A DNA stretch of 5,503 bases from Methylococcaceae bacterium (GCA_028678445.1 JAJRDJ010000445.1:1-5503); one strand, 5' to 3'. Shown: positions 1-5,283, counted from the stretch's first letter. Translations and numbers: made by a program. Notes: a model not told the origin generated them from the sequence alone.

Positions 1-390
1 ATTACGGTCAACGCTAACCCCATCACCTTCGCCTATCCGCCATCGACGGGGCCCATTGGCAAGCCATTTAAACTGCTGCCGATGATCAGTGGCATGACCG
101 GCACGCCGAGCTTTAGCGTCTATAGTGGGCAGTTGCCTGCTGGACTGTTCCTCGGCCCGGCCACGGGAGCCATCACCGGCACCCCGAAAGGTCCACCGGG
201 TACGTTTACGGTGCAGATCACTGTCACCGACCCGAACACCTCGAACACCGTGTCGGCGGTCATTACCGTGCAAGCCGCCCCGCTACCGCCCCAGCCGATC
301 CCGACGCTGGGCGAGTGGGGGCAGATCCTCATGCTGCTCATCATGGGGCTGGCGGCAGGCTGGCAGGTGCGCGGCCGACGCAGTCTCTGA
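1..390 (+). CDS. C-terminal end of an IPTL-CTERM surface/exported protein (5' end outside window)
   Basis: The reading frame is open from base 1, so the gene starts upstream; 129 residues are visible. Residues about 38-77 carry the pattern LPAGLFLGPATGAITGTP followed by a beta-rich GTFTVQITVTD stretch, which is typical of the putative Ig-like He_PIG repeat of bacterial surface proteins. A proline-rich linker (PLPPQP) leads to IPTLGEWG (residues 100-107), a hydrophobic segment (about 108-121) and a basic end (RGRRSL). This is the tripartite IPTL-CTERM sorting signal, known to be paired with exosortase H (XrtH). By inference the protein is exported and its tail is processed or anchored by that enzyme, which is not in this window. 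Family assignment of the tail is secure; the function of the whole protein is unknown. A 7-bp inverted repeat (368-374 with 396-402) spans the stop but has no T-run, so it is not a convincing terminator. Confidence 0.88.
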   Translation: MTVNANPITFAYPPSTGPIGKPFKLLPMISGMTGTPSFSVYSGQLPAGLFLGPATGAITGTPKGPPGTFTVQITVTDPNTSNTVSAVITVQAAPLPPQPIPTLGEWGQILMLLIMGLAAGWQVRGRRSL

Positions 391-420
391 TAGCTCCGCG
401 CAGGATTCGCACCCACATCT

Positions 421-450
421 TTGCGATGGAGAGGAAATTGAAACTATAAC
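421..450 (+). promoter_or_regulatory. Candidate sigma-70 promoter for the gene at 465
   Basis: TTGCGA (421-426, 4 of 6 consensus) and TATAAC (445-450, 5 of 6) are separated by 18 bp. The predicted transcript start near 456-458 would leave only about 8 nt before the ATG at 465. That agrees with the absence of a Shine-Dalgarno sequence at normal distance and suggests a nearly leaderless message. The call comes from inspection by eye only. Confidence 0.35.
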
Positions 451-464
451 CCTATGAACTCCTT

Positions 465-968
465 ATGAAGGTCACTTTCCTGTTGCTACTGTCCCTTATG
501 CAATCGGCACAAGCCGCCGATTGGGACGCCCAGACCACGCGAACCAATACGGCAGTGACTGACAGCGATATTCAGTCTGCGCTCAGAAGGGGTATCAGCC
601 CAGCGTTTGTCGCCGCCTTTCCCAGCCGGAACTACGGCATCCATGTGTTGGTGGACCGGCTGGTCGCCCGTGACGTCAATGCCGAGGTGACTTATCTCTC
701 GCTGGGGATTTGTAAACGCCAGGCTGGTGGTGATTACAGTTTGCCGATGGGGCGGTATAGCGATTTGGTCACCCAGCCCGCGGGAACCGCCCCAGACCTT
801 CAACGGCAGGCCGTTTCGCAGAAGTTGGCCGCCATGGCAGCGGCCTTCTCACAGGGCATGGTCCAGCAACAATCTGCTCTGGGCAATGGCTCACTCCAAC
901 CACGGACATCCTCCGGTGACTGGAAGGGTTGGCCGGACTATAGGCGCGCCACGCCGACCGATCGCTGA
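465..968 (+). CDS. Hypothetical exported protein, 167 aa
   Basis: I do not recognise this family. The N-terminus is a clear Sec signal peptide: Lys2, the hydrophobic core TFLLLLSLM, then SAQA, with likely cleavage before A18-D19. The mature protein of about 150 residues is soluble and probably periplasmic or secreted. It has a mixed alpha/beta-looking middle (GIHVLVDRLVARDVNAEVTYLSLG, residues 58-81, written here in two parts: GIHVLVDRLV and ARDVNAEVTYLSLG). A single cysteine sits at position 83, followed by an Ala/Gln-rich helix (112-137) and a low-complexity polar tail. The ATG at 465 is chosen because it directly precedes the signal peptide. No good ribosome binding site is visible; a GAGAGGA lies about 30 nt upstream. 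A five-codon ORF (454-468) ends in an ATGA overlap with this start. The next gene lies 33 bp downstream in the same frame and also encodes a signal peptide, so the two products may act together outside the cytoplasm. Confidence 0.72.
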   Translation: MKVTFLLLLSLMQSAQAADWDAQTTRTNTAVTDSDIQSALRRGISPAFVAAFPSRNYGIHVLVDRLVARDVNAEVTYLSLGICKRQAGGDYSLPMGRYSDLVTQPAGTAPDLQRQAVSQKLAAMAAAFSQGMVQQQSALGNGSLQPRTSSGDWKGWPDYRRATPTDR

Positions 969-1001
969 CTGGGGGATCACGCTGCAGCATTACTTACCTT
1001 G

Positions 1002-1517
1002 ATGGCCGCAGTCCGGTTCAGGCTTCTCGTGCTGGGGGTGACCCTGATAGTGCCGAATGCCAGTTTGGCGGTAACTGCCGATAGTGCCCCGCCGCCATCC
1101 TTCCGTGCCACGCTCCAAGCCGCGGCGTCCAGCTCCGCAAACCTGGCGTCTGTCCTACTGAAAGTCGAGCGCACTCAGCGGCTGCTCAGGAAGGTCCGGG
1201 CGAATCTCCAGACCGCCGCCCAGGACCTCGAAGATTCCCATGACACTGCGGGGCATCGGGCTCTGGACACGACCCGCCAGGACCTTCTCGCGATCCGCCT
1301 GACTGAGGCTTCGCTGGCGAAGTTGATGGATCTGGAGACCTACCTCGCTAGCCTAGCCCCACACCTCGATGGACAGATCGAACGGCTCGCCCAGGCGGTA
1401 CGGCAACTGGAAGCCGACCTGGATCAACTGGCTGCGGAATCCCAACGCTGGACTGGATTGCTGAACCTTGCACAGGAGCGGGTGGCGCCGGTCCGCCTGA
1501 TCGAACAAGGCCGATAG
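1002..1517 (+). CDS. Hypothetical exported helical (coiled-coil) protein, 171 aa
   Basis: I do not recognise this family. Residues 1-23 form a signal peptide (Arg5 and Arg7, hydrophobic LLVLGVTLIV, then NASLA) with likely cleavage before V24. The mature chain is almost wholly helical, with heptad-like Leu/Ala/Val spacing at about 48-76, 93-118 and 122-147 (for example LVQ/LEADLDQLAAES-type repeats). Coiled-coil packing or oligomerisation in the periplasm is likely. There is no cysteine. The frame is shared with the gene upstream and separated from it only by that gene's TGA (966-968). I chose ATG 1002 over the adjacent TTG 999 and the in-frame CTG 969 because it fits the signal peptide; no Shine-Dalgarno is visible, so the start could depend on translation of the upstream gene. 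The stop is 3 bp before the 51-codon ORF. Function unknown. Confidence 0.68.
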   Translation: MAAVRFRLLVLGVTLIVPNASLAVTADSAPPPSFRATLQAAASSSANLASVLLKVERTQRLLRKVRANLQTAAQDLEDSHDTAGHRALDTTRQDLLAIRLTEASLAKLMDLETYLASLAPHLDGQIERLAQAVRQLEADLDQLAAESQRWTGLLNLAQERVAPVRLIEQGR

Positions 1518-1520
1518 TCG

Positions 1521-1676
1521 ATGGTGGACCTAGCCGCTCAGGTAGCGGTGGTGCACCCCGTGCGCGATGGGTTGCTGAAACAATTGGCGGATCAAATTCC
1601 CTGCAAATGGCTGCAGCGCCATCGCTTGCCCAATGACTGGGCAGCGCAGCGCCAGATTCTTTCCACCTTCGCCTAG
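1521..1676 (+). CDS. Small ORF, 51 aa, sharing a C-terminal PxxWxxQRQ motif with the next gene
   Basis: This ORF starts 3 bp after the preceding stop, and its own stop (TAG 1674-1676) lies within the ribosome binding site of the next gene, a layout suggesting translational coupling. The product is mixed polar and has no signal peptide or membrane segment. Its end, LPNDWAAQRQILSTF (P37, W40, Q43, R44, Q45), matches the spacing of VPSAWVDQRQ near the end of the helix-turn-helix protein encoded next (P142, W145, Q148, R149, Q150). By inference it is either a small partner of that protein or the left-over C-terminus of a related copy. Upstream AAGG (1507-1510) is a weak and rather distant ribosome binding site. 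It may not be expressed; the coding call rests on gene layout and the shared motif only. Confidence 0.5.
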   Translation: MVDLAAQVAVVHPVRDGLLKQLADQIPCKWLQRHRLPNDWAAQRQILSTFA

Positions 1677-1680
1677 GAGA
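1675..1680 (+). promoter_or_regulatory. Ribosome binding site AGGAGA deciding the start at 1687
   Basis: A strong Shine-Dalgarno core, AGGAGA, lies 6 nt before the ATG at 1687. It overlaps the stop codon of the 51-codon ORF. This fixes the start of the helix-turn-helix gene at 1687 rather than at the in-frame ATG 1633, which lies inside the upstream ORF and has no such site. Confidence 0.7.
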
Positions 1681-1686
1681 CACCGC

Positions 1687-2163
1687 ATGCCCAGAAGAGG
1701 CCAAGGCCGGATCACCGGCCAACCCGTCACAACCGCAATCCTCCTGCCCGCCGGCGGGGTCAAACTGACGACCTTCATTCCGTGGACCCTGGTCAAGCGC
1801 GGGATGAAGAATGAAATCATCACCCCGTTGGATGCTCCGGAGGCGTTCCGGGAAGAGGCGGAGCGGCAGGCAAAAAAGGCCGAGCAGCCCTCGCCGTTGG
1901 TCCGTACACTGGAGTTAGCGGATTATTGGCAACATCTTCTGGATGAGGGAAAGTTCGCGTCACTGACCGAGATTGCCAAGGCCGAGGGGTTGGACCCGGG
2001 CTATGTCTCCCGGGTGCTGCAACTCAATCGCCTGGCGCCGGAACTGGTGGGAGATTATCTCGCGGGAAAAAGTTCTACCTCACTGGCAACAGTGCTACAG
2101 CAGGGCGTACCGTCCGCTTGGGTAGATCAGCGCCAAGCGTGGCGGGGGAGCGCTAGCTCATGA
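1687..2163 (+). CDS. Recombinase-associated helix-turn-helix protein, 158 aa
   Basis: The protein has three visible parts. The N-terminus (residues 28-47, including TFIPWTLVKRGMKNEIITP) resembles the basic, beta-type start of small proteins encoded next to phage-like serine recombinases. A charged linker follows (50-70). A helical domain (71-126) contains a clear helix-turn-helix at about 91-113, TEIAKAEGLDPGYVSRVLQL, followed by LAPELVGDYLAGK. The phrase pattern SxxEIAxxEGxxxxYVSRxLxLxxLAPxxV is shared with those recombinase-linked proteins and with recombinase C-terminal regions. The tail carries VPSAWVDQRQ. The likely role is sequence-specific DNA binding for a mobile or phage-derived module, but no recombinase lies in the window, so it is either orphaned or its partners are elsewhere. 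The start is set by AGGAGA at 1675-1680. The stop overlaps an ATG (2160-2163). Confidence 0.75.
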   Translation: MPRRGQGRITGQPVTTAILLPAGGVKLTTFIPWTLVKRGMKNEIITPLDAPEAFREEAERQAKKAEQPSPLVRTLELADYWQHLLDEGKFASLTEIAKAEGLDPGYVSRVLQLNRLAPELVGDYLAGKSSTSLATVLQQGVPSAWVDQRQAWRGSASS

Positions 2164-2360
2164 TTGGAAGCTTTGGAGTTCGACGTCGATTGCTTGCTGA
2201 CCAAACGGCCGAATGCACTTACTTTTGCTGCACGAATGGTGACATTGCGATGCTGGCGGCGTGCTATGACCACACCTCCGTGTTTCGCCCTCGCGAAAGT
2301 GATATCTTCGCTCGGCCACAGAAGCGACCGCTCCCTTATCCTTGCGTCGAGGTATCGGCT
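2164..2360 (+). other. Intergenic leader of the lipid operon (197 bp)
   Basis: No gene is convincing here, although several frames are open. The frame of the downstream phosphatidyltransferase stays open back to an ATG at 2160. That extension would add 67 Cys-rich residues with no membrane or domain character (TYFCCTNGDIAMLAACYD), placed before the point where the family begins. A possible extended -10 (TGCTATGAC, 2262-2270) follows a GTGACA (2239-2244), but the 20-bp spacer is too long for a confident promoter. A promoter for the lipid operon may still lie here. GAGGT at 2349-2353, 7 nt before ATG 2361, is a good ribosome binding site. Confidence 0.5.
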
Positions 2361-2969
2361 ATGCCCACCATCTATGCTCTGAAGCCGCGTTTCCAGGCCC
2401 TCTTGCGGCCCCTGACTGACCGTTTGGCCGCGGCGGGAGTTACCGCCAACCAGGTCACGCTGGCGGCGGCAGCGCTATCGGCTTTAGCGGGATGGGCGGT
2501 GGCCTTTCAGTCGCAAGCGCGCTGGCCTTTGCTTCTGCTTCCGATAGTCCTGTTCCTCCGTATGGCGCTGAATGCCATCGACGGCATTTTGGCCCGGGAG
2601 CACGGCATGAAAAGCCCCCTCGGCGCCATCCTGAACGAACTAGGCGATGTGTTTTCGGATGTGGTCTTGTATGCTCCACTGGCGCTGGTTCCCGGGGTGA
2701 ATGGCTGGTGGGTCGCTGTGTTTGCCCTGGTGTTGGTGATCTCCGAAATGGCCGGCGTCGTAGCGGTGCAGATCGGCGCCAGCCGCCGTTATGACGGACC
2801 CCTCGGGAAAAGCGACCGGGCCTTCGCCATCGGCCTCATCGGCTTGATGCTCGGTCTGGGCGCCCCGGCGGGCGTCTGGCTGAACGGGGTATTTGCGGTC
2901 ATGTCCCTGCTGGGCCTGCTGACCGTGTTGAACCGTTCCAAGGCGGCTCTGCGGGAAATTGCAGCATGA
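2361..2969 (+). CDS. ynbA: YnbA-like CDP-alcohol phosphatidyltransferase, 202 aa
   Basis: This is an integral membrane enzyme of the family that swaps CMP of a CDP-linked lipid for an alcohol head group. From memory, the start (IYALKPRFQALLRP), the motif region RMALNAIDGILARE and the segment GPLGKSDRA match E. coli YnbA, which has about the same length. About six membrane segments can be placed (near 33-50, 56-72, 101-111, 116-137, 154-170, 172-190). The signature D-x2-D-G-x2-A-R-x8-G-x3-D-x3-D reads N71-AI-D74-G75-IL-A78-R79-x8-G88-AIL-N92-ELG-D96, so the first and third Asp are Asn while D74 and the catalytic-base position D96 remain. The same substitutions appear in my recollection of E. 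coli YnbA, so this is probably a subfamily trait and not decay. GAGGT at 2349 supports ATG 2361. The stop overlaps the next start (ATGA), indicating coupling. The alcohol acceptor is unknown. Confidence 0.87.
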   Translation: MPTIYALKPRFQALLRPLTDRLAAAGVTANQVTLAAAALSALAGWAVAFQSQARWPLLLLPIVLFLRMALNAIDGILAREHGMKSPLGAILNELGDVFSDVVLYAPLALVPGVNGWWVAVFALVLVISEMAGVVAVQIGASRRYDGPLGKSDRAFAIGLIGLMLGLGAPAGVWLNGVFAVMSLLGLLTVLNRSKAALREIAA

Positions 2970-3907
2970 ACTGGCTGGCCGTAAAACCCAATGTGGCTAT
3001 TGCGTTGGCGGGTGTGTTCGGGGCTCTGCTCCTGTCCTCAGCGATTAGATGGCTGTTGCAACACCGTCATCCCGAGAAGCCCTATACCGAGTTGCACGAA
3101 CGCATCCGTTCCTGGTGGATCATGGTCAGTGTGTTCGCCGTGGCCATCAGCCTTAACCGGCAAGTTTCGTTGGCGTTCTTCGCGCTGGTGAGCTTTCTGG
3201 CGCTCAAGGAGTATTTCAGTCTGATTCCGACCCGGCGAGCTGACCGGAGAGTGCTGTTCTGGGCTTACCTGGCCATTCCCTTGCAGTATCTCTGGATCGC
3301 CCGCGAATGGTACGGGATGTTCATCATCTTCATCCCCGTCTATGCCTTCCTGTTTCTGCCGATGCGTATGATCATGATCGGGGAGACACAACACTTTCTA
3401 CGCGCCATCGGCACCTTACATTGGGGGTTAATGACAATGGCCTTCAGCATCAGCCATGTGGCGTTTCTGCTGGTGATGCCCGAAACCAGGGACAGCGTAG
3501 CCGGCGGCGCGGGCTTGGTGCTGTTCGTGGTGCTGCTCACCGAACTGAACGACATTGCGCAGTATGTCTGGGGCAAGCTATTCGGCCGTCATGCCATCGT
3601 GCCCAGTGTCAGCCCGATGAAGACCTGGGAGGGGTTCGTTGGCGGTTTTCTGAGCACCGCCGGGTTGGCTGTGCTTCTGGCACCCTGGTTGACGCCGTTG
3701 AGCCAGAGTCATGCCTTGCTGGCCGGTCTGCTGATCGGCTGGGCCGGTTTCATCGGGGATGTGGTCATCTCGGCGATCAAGCGCGATATCGGTGTGAAGG
3801 ATAGCGGCAGCCTGATTCCGGGGCACGGCGGCATTCTGGACCGTATCGACAGCCTGACCTACACCGCACCGTTGTTCTTTCACTTTGTCCGCTACCATTA
3901 TTTCTGA
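2966..3907 (+). CDS. ynbB: YnbB-like phosphatidate cytidylyltransferase (CDP-diglyceride synthase), 313 aa
   Basis: This is an integral membrane enzyme of the CdsA family, which converts phosphatidic acid and CTP to CDP-diacylglycerol and pyrophosphate. The CdsA signature is intact near the C-terminus: S269-x2-KR-x4-KD-x5-PGHGG-x2-DR-x-D (residues 269-295, ending PGHGGILDRID). Upstream are the family's second conserved blocks, TELNDIAQYVWGKLFGRH (192-209) and VSPMKTWEGFVGG (215-227). Hydrophobic segments run from about residue 10 onward, roughly eight in all. Overall likeness is to E. coli YnbB (also about 300 aa) rather than housekeeping CdsA, as judged from remembered sequence, e.g. the N-terminal ISFLALKEY-type phrase (here VSFLALKEYFSLIP). 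Its start overlaps the ynbA-like stop by 4 bp, and the acyltransferase start follows after 3 bp. It would supply the CDP-lipid used by the ynbA-like product. Confidence 0.9.
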   Translation: MNWLAVKPNVAIALAGVFGALLLSSAIRWLLQHRHPEKPYTELHERIRSWWIMVSVFAVAISLNRQVSLAFFALVSFLALKEYFSLIPTRRADRRVLFWAYLAIPLQYLWIAREWYGMFIIFIPVYAFLFLPMRMIMIGETQHFLRAIGTLHWGLMTMAFSISHVAFLLVMPETRDSVAGGAGLVLFVVLLTELNDIAQYVWGKLFGRHAIVPSVSPMKTWEGFVGGFLSTAGLAVLLAPWLTPLSQSHALLAGLLIGWAGFIGDVVISAIKRDIGVKDSGSLIPGHGGILDRIDSLTYTAPLFFHFVRYHYF

Positions 3908-3910
3908 ACC

Positions 3911-4549
3911 ATGACCCGGTGGCTACGCTGGCTGTTCTTCGGTGTAATCGTCCGCCTGTTGGTGCTGATCGTGCTGGGTCTCAATGTGCGTCACCGCGAA
4001 CGCCTGCCGGTGCATGGCCCGGCGCTGCTGGTGGCCAATCACAACAGTCATCTGGATACACTGGTGCTGATGAGCCTCTTTCCGCTCAGTCGTTTAACCC
4101 GGCTCAGGCCGGTGGCGGCGGCGGATTACTTTCTGCGTAACCGTCTGTTGGCCTGGTTTATGTTGAACATCGTCGGCATCATCCCCATCAGCCGGTCTCC
4201 CCGGCGTGGAGAGGAGCCACTGGCTGGATTGATCGAAGCTCTCGGACGGGGTGACATCCTGCTGCTCTTCCCGGAGGGCAGTCGCGGTGAACCCGAACGG
4301 ATGAGTCGCTTCAGGACCGGGCTGATACACGTTCTTGAACGCGAGCCCGCAACGGCAGTTGTACCCGTCTTCATGCACGGCCTCGGCAAAGCTCTGCCCA
4401 AGGGTGAAGCCTTGCTGGTGCCGTTCTTCTGCGATGTCTTTGTGGGCGTACCACTGCAGTGGTGCGGGAATCGAACCGATTTCATGACCCGGCTAGAAGC
4501 GTCAATGCAAGGCCTGGCCAGCGAAGGTCAATTTGCGGCTTGGGACTGA
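3911..4549 (+). CDS. PlsC-family 1-acyl-sn-glycerol-3-phosphate acyltransferase, 212 aa
   Basis: This is a membrane-associated acyltransferase expected to convert lysophosphatidic acid to phosphatidic acid using an acyl donor. An N-terminal hydrophobic segment (about 7-24) is followed by motif I, NHNSHLDT (N43, H44, D49; the HX4D catalytic pair). Motif II-like residues come at 91-97 (IPISRSP), motif III is FPEGSRG (120-126) with FRTGL (134-138), and motif IV VVPVF lies at 150-154. All catalytic features are present, and the length is close to that of short family members. It begins 3 bp after the ynbB-like stop with no Shine-Dalgarno, so it is probably translated by coupling. It is the third gene of the lipid operon and would make the substrate of the second. 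No terminator is evident after the stop. The acyl or lyso-lipid specificity cannot be told, and it may be a paralogue of the housekeeping plsC. Confidence 0.9.
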   Translation: MTRWLRWLFFGVIVRLLVLIVLGLNVRHRERLPVHGPALLVANHNSHLDTLVLMSLFPLSRLTRLRPVAAADYFLRNRLLAWFMLNIVGIIPISRSPRRGEEPLAGLIEALGRGDILLLFPEGSRGEPERMSRFRTGLIHVLEREPATAVVPVFMHGLGKALPKGEALLVPFFCDVFVGVPLQWCGNRTDFMTRLEASMQGLASEGQFAAWD

Positions 4550-4827
4550 GTTTTAGGCGTGCTTATTTCCACGTAGCGGTGCGGGAAGCTACTGCGGCGA
4601 CGATACCCAGGGAACTCTCCCGGATGCAGAATTGTTCAAGGGGGGCGGACGTCGCGAATTGTTTAGCCCGACTTCCGCAACTCGACCCTGATGTTGCCCA
4701 TTTCACCCCTTCATCTGGTTTTCAACCCCTTGATTTATCGATTCCCAATTCCTGGATTTGCCTGAAAACCGCGTGTGGTGCCGACTAGGCTACTTGCCTA
4801 AGGCCCCCTTGTTTCAACACTATCGGC
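4550..4827. other. Intergenic region without a convincing gene (278 bp)
   Basis: I see no RNA gene or credible coding region here. Short inverted repeats exist: GTAGC/GCTAC (4573-4577 with 4588-4592), GGGA/TCCC (4610-4613 with 4618-4621) and TAGGC/GCCTA (4786-4790 with 4796-4800). None is followed by a T-run, so no intrinsic terminator can be called. CAAGGGGGGC (4637-4646) and GCCCCCTTG (4803-4811) are near-inverted copies. The stretch just before 4828 should contain the left end of the insertion sequence whose transposase remnant follows, but its boundary cannot be fixed by eye. Confidence 0.4.
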
Positions 4828-5222
4828 ATGTTTCTACGCGCCAAAACCCGCTTCAAGGACGGCTAACAGCATCGGTGTTTGGATAAACTCGTGGTCGACC
4901 AGGCGGCGTTGTTCGGCTTTTTGCAGCAGCGCTGGCAGGCGCTGTTTGACGTGCGTTGCGAGGTACTGCGGTACGCTTTGACTAGCACGTATTTTAGTGT
5001 GACGTGCCGGAGTTCGGACAAACGGCAGTTCGGCTACAGTCGCGAAAAGCGCTCCGATTGTGTCCAGGTGGTGATCGCCCTGATCGTCACGCCGGAAGGC
5101 TTCCCACTGGCTCATGCGGTCATGCCGGACAACCCATCCGACAAGACCACGTTGGCGGATTTCATCAAAAAGATCGAAACCCAGTACGGCAAAGCCGACC
5201 GTACGTGGGTCATGGACCGGGG
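4828..5222 (+). pseudogene. Decayed, truncated IS1634-type (DDE) transposase gene
   Basis: Reading from ATG 4828 gives MFLRAKTRFKDG, a stop (TAA 4864-4866), then in the same frame QHRCLDKLVVDQAALFGFLQ (4867-4926). The frame stays open through KRQFGYSREKRSDCVQVVIA, TPEGFPLAHAVMPDN, SDKTTLADFIKKIETQYGKA and WVMDRG. These phrases are the conserved core of IS1634-type transposases, which normally run to about 450 residues or more. The stop replaces an expected Lys (AAA to TAA). The N-terminal phrase joins the DKLVVDQ block directly, implying an internal deletion of perhaps 150 codons. The first catalytic Asp (usual YDLTSTYFE) is Ala here (codon 4975-4977). A missing base near 4996 and an extra T near 5013 restore a YFECDVPESDKR reading. 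The gene ends at DRG, where a repeat block begins; the rest, including the catalytic Glu, is absent. It is inactive. Confidence 0.85.
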
Positions 5223-5283
5223 TGACGATACCCCAGAACAGCGGTCACGTTCGCCGGAATCGGCGGTCACGATGCTCCGGAAT
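5221..5283. mobile_element. Solo end of an insertion sequence, probably IS21-like: three units at 22-bp spacing
   Basis: Three similar units begin at 5221, 5243 and 5265, exactly 22 bp apart: GGTGACGATACCCCAGAA, GGTCACGTTCGCCGGAAT and GGTCACGATGCTCCGGAAT. Units 1 and 3 agree at 16 of 22 positions without gaps; units 2 and 3 share GGTCACG and CCGGAAT with a one-base spacer difference. Several spaced copies of a short transposase-binding repeat are characteristic of IS21-family ends, and the block could begin with TG at 5223, as such ends do. It interrupts the older transposase remnant exactly in its MDRG motif. No istA/istB genes lie nearby, so only an end is left, or the rest was deleted. The IS21 assignment is an inference; the repeats themselves are seen directly. 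Confidence 0.5.

Noticed and set aside
368..402. TGCGCGG/CCGCGCA inverted repeat across the stop of the IPTL-CTERM gene as a terminator
   Set aside because: The loop is 21 nt and no T-run follows, so it does not meet the criteria for an intrinsic terminator.
999..1001. TTG start one codon before ATG 1002
   Set aside because: ATG directly follows and fits the signal peptide; neither has a ribosome site that would favour TTG.
1633..1686. Earlier in-frame ATG for the helix-turn-helix gene
   Set aside because: It lies inside the 51-codon ORF, while ATG 1687 has AGGAGA at an ideal distance and begins where the protein family is expected to begin.
2160..2360. Longer form of the phosphatidyltransferase starting at 2160 as the main product
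   Set aside because: The family begins at the residues encoded from 2361, which has its own GAGGT site; the extra 67 residues show no domain character.
3038..3394. 118-codon - strand open frame opposite the ynbB-like gene, and other long opposite-strand frames
   Set aside because: These are shadows of strongly supported + strand genes in high-GC sequence and have no domain character.
4459..4788. 109-codon open frame overlapping the end of the acyltransferase and the following spacer
   Set aside because: It begins inside the acyltransferase gene in another frame, has no ribosome site, and its product has no recognisable domain, signal or compositional regularity.
4637..4811. CAAGGGGGGC and GCCCCCTTG as terminal inverted repeats of a small mobile element
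   Set aside because: The match is short and low in complexity, the flanks do not agree, and no target duplication is visible.
4834..5115. 93-codon - strand open frame across the transposase remnant
   Set aside because: The + strand carries unmistakable transposase motifs through the same stretch; the reverse frame shows no family features.
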